Below, piece by piece: positions 62,358 to 64,000 of a DNA stretch of 64,000 nucleotides. Positions within the stretch are counted from its first letter, which is position 1, and every line of letters starts with the position of its first letter. Position numbers and translations under genes: made by a program. The notes beneath the pieces are model-generated. The model ran no database searches. It saw nothing but the letters and a program-made list of their open reading frames with translations, and had not been told where the DNA came from. Origin of the DNA: Xanthobacteraceae bacterium 501b (GTDB lineage Bacteria; Pseudomonadota; Alphaproteobacteria; Rhizobiales; Xanthobacteraceae); assembly GCA_000378025.1 (NCBI GenBank), contig KB899087.1, positions 4,149,501 to 4,213,500 of the forward strand, in the 5' to 3' direction.

Positions 62358-64000
62358 ATGAGCACGGATGGAGATCTCACACCGCCCGGCGGCCCCGGCG
62401 GCCCGGCGCGCTGGACATCAAGCGCCAAGGTGGGCGTCGGCACCGCTCGCACGGCGGCGAGCCGGCTGTGGTTCACGCTGAGCCACGGCATCCTCAACGA
62501 GATCTATTACCCCCGCGTCGACACCGCCTGCACCCGCGATTTCGGCTTCCTCGTCACGGGCCCGGACGGCTATTTCGCCGAGGAGAAGCGCGACGCCGAG
62601 CACGAAGTCGGCGTGCTGGAGCATGGCGTGCCGGCCTATCACCTGCTCAACACCGCCAATGACGGGCGCTGGCGCATCCAGAAGCAGATCCTCACCGATC
62701 CACGCCGGGAAGTGCTGATCCAGAAGATCACCTTCGAGGCACTGATCGGCGATATCTCCGACTACCGCCTGTTCGCGCTGCTGGCGCCGCATCTCATCAA
62801 TGCCGGCGCCGACAACACCGGCTGGGTCGGCGACTACAAGGGCACGCCCATGCTGTTCGCCTCCGGCCGGCATGGCCAGTCGCTGGCGCTCGCCTGCTCG
62901 GTGCCGTGGAAGGCCCGCTCGGTGGGCTATGTCGGCACCTCCGATGGCTGGCAGCAGCTCGCCCGCTCCGGCGAACTGGAGGAACGCTACCAGCGCGCCG
63001 AATCCGGCAATGTGGCGCTCAGCGCCGAGATTGACCTTGCCGCCAGCAATGGCGAGATGCTGGTCGCGCTCGGCTTCGGCGCCCGGCCGGAGGAGGCGGG
63101 GTTCCGCACCGTTTCCAGCCTGCAGGAAGGCTTCGAGGAACTGCGCCGCACCTATGTGCAGGGCTGGCGCGCCTGGCAGGGCACGCTGCTGCCGCTCGAC
63201 CATCCGCAGAACCGCTCCAACATCAATGCCTACCGCGCCAGCACCATCGTGCTGGCCACCCACCAGCCGAGTTCCGTGCCGGGCGCCATCATCGCCAGCC
63301 TCTCCATTCCCTGGGGCTTCAACAAGGGCGACGAGGATCTCGGCGGCTATCACCTCGTCTGGCCGCGCGATCTGGTCGAGAACGCCGGCGGCCTGCTGGC
63401 GGCGGGGGCCTCCGACGAGGCCAAGTCGGTGCTCGGCTATCTCCGCAGCATTCAGGAAACCGACGGTCACTGGTCGCAGAATGTCTGGCTCGACGGCGTT
63501 CCCTATTGGGGCGGCGTGCAGATGGACGAGTGTGCCTTCCCCATCCTGCTTGCCGACATGATCCGCCGCGGCGGCCATTTCGCGCGCGGCGAGCTCGACG
63601 GCTACATGGACATGATCGAGCGCGCCGCGCGATTCATCGTCCTCAACGGCCCGGTGACCGGCCAGGACCGCTGGGAGGAGGATGCCGGCTATTCGCCCTT
63701 CACCCTGGCGGCGGAAATCTCCGCCCTTCTGGCCGCCGCCGAGATGATGGAGCTGTTCGGCCGCAAGGACGAGGCGCAGTATCTGCGCGAAAAGGCCGAC
63801 GCCTGGAACGACTCGATCGAGCACTGGACCTTCGCCACCGGCACCGACCTCGCGGATAAGCTCGGGGTCGAGGGCTATTATGTGCGCGTCGCCCCGCCGG
63901 AAACCGCCGACGCCGCGTCGCCGATCGACGGCTTCGTTCCGGTGAAAAACCGTCCGCCGGGTGACAGCGACCGGCCGGCGGCGCAGCTTATCTCGCCGGA
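62358..64000 (+). CDS. GH15 glucoamylase/glucodextranase-type protein, 5' part
   Basis: 547 codons from ATG 62358 to the window end, still open. The N-terminal beta-sandwich has SRLWFTLSHGILNEIYYPRVD, typical of bacterial glucoamylases and glucodextranases. The catalytic (alpha/alpha)6 barrel begins near residue 290 with the substrate-binding GGYHLVWPRDLVENAGG; the probable general-acid Glu is in GQDRWEEDAGYSPFTLAAE. No signal peptide is seen, which suggests a cytoplasmic enzyme acting on alpha-glucans or short glucosides. The second catalytic Glu is outside the window. Confidence 0.92.
   Translation, partial: MSTDGDLTPPGGPGGPARWTSSAKVGVGTARTAASRLWFTLSHGILNEIYYPRVDTACTRDFGFLVTGPDGYFAEEKRDAEHEVGVLEHGVPAYHLLNTANDGRWRIQKQILTDPRREVLIQKITFEALIGDISDYRLFALLAPHLINAGADNTGWVGDYKGTPMLFASGRHGQSLALACSVPWKARSVGYVGTSDGWQQLARSGELEERYQRAESGNVALSAEIDLAASNGEMLVALGFGARPEEAGFRTVSSLQEGFEELRRTYVQGWRAWQGTLLPLDHPQNRSNINAYRASTIVLATHQPSSVPGAIIASLSIPWGFNKGDEDLGGYHLVWPRDLVENAGGLLAAGASDEAKSVLGYLRSIQETDGHWSQNVWLDGVPYWGGVQMDECAFPILLADMIRRGGHFARGELDGYMDMIERAARFIVLNGPVTGQDRWEEDAGYSPFTLAAEISALLAAAEMMELFGRKDEAQYLREKADAWNDSIEHWTFATGTDLADKLGVEGYYVRVAPPETADAASPIDGFVPVKNRPPGDSDRPAAQLISP

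Overview
The window is high-GC DNA with tightly packed, ATGA-overlapping genes. The gene families point to an alphaproteobacterium, probably of the Hyphomicrobiales/Rhizobiales: a SigF-NrsF pair beside a bufferin operon, a Nit1-type nitrilase-cluster remainder, and an intergenic motif that resembles a common rhizobial repeat. Genus cannot be fixed from the sequence alone.

Region 1 (1-5737, + strand) is the distal part of a Nit1/MSMEG_0568-type cluster. It holds the end of a radical SAM gene, a GNAT acetyltransferase, an AIR-synthase-like protein, a glycosyltransferase, a small MSMEG_0570-like protein and a flavin oxidoreductase, and ends with an LnmK-like double-hotdog gene. A tRNA-Gly(GCC) gene and a terminator follow.

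Region 2 (6273-40054) is the most notable part: a ~34 kb biosynthetic cluster built as two divergent operons that meet at about 25.1-25.3 kb. The + operon encodes a type II thioesterase, an ABC exporter with a C-terminal cyclic-nucleotide-binding domain, a fatty acyl-AMP ligase fused to an ACP, and a 2986-residue hybrid KS-AT-ACP-aminotransferase-C-A-PCP-E. The - side encodes a PhyH-type dioxygenase, a small ABM-type protein, two NRPSs (C-A-PCP, and C-A-PCP-dead E-C-PCP-TE), a TolC/MFP/RND efflux pump and a phosphopantetheinyl transferase. Read in biosynthetic order this predicts a short lipopeptide that starts with a beta-amino fatty acid, as in the iturin/mycosubtilin logic. Pocket readings suggest D-Asp first, an uncertain (Tyr-like) second residue and a Val-like third residue.

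Region 3 (40067-43950) is a copper-related bufferin operon (bufA precursor, DUF692/MNIO bufB, DUF2063 bufC, DoxX bufD) divergent from sigF-nrsF. Two mirrored promoters of the form GTAACA-N16-CGAA sit between them, and a strong hairpin separates bufA from bufB.

Region 4 (43976-48049) is an ECF42-like unit: SRPBCC gene (-), then VOC, BNR-repeat, MoaD/ThiS-like, DGPF/YCII and ECF sigma genes (+). Two mirrored TGTCGG-N17-CGTCCT promoters lie between the divergent arms.

Region 5 (48046-52301, - strand) holds stress and repair genes: katE catalase, isochorismatase-like hydrolase, exonuclease III, and 3-methyladenine glycosylase. Region 6 (52368-59326) is a LacI-controlled ribose-type ABC transporter with a Gfo/Idh/MocA dehydrogenase and a TIM-barrel isomerase; two operator-like sites lie between it and its regulator. 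Region 7 (59387-64000) has a trypsin-like autotransporter and the start of a GH15 glucoamylase-type gene that runs off the window.
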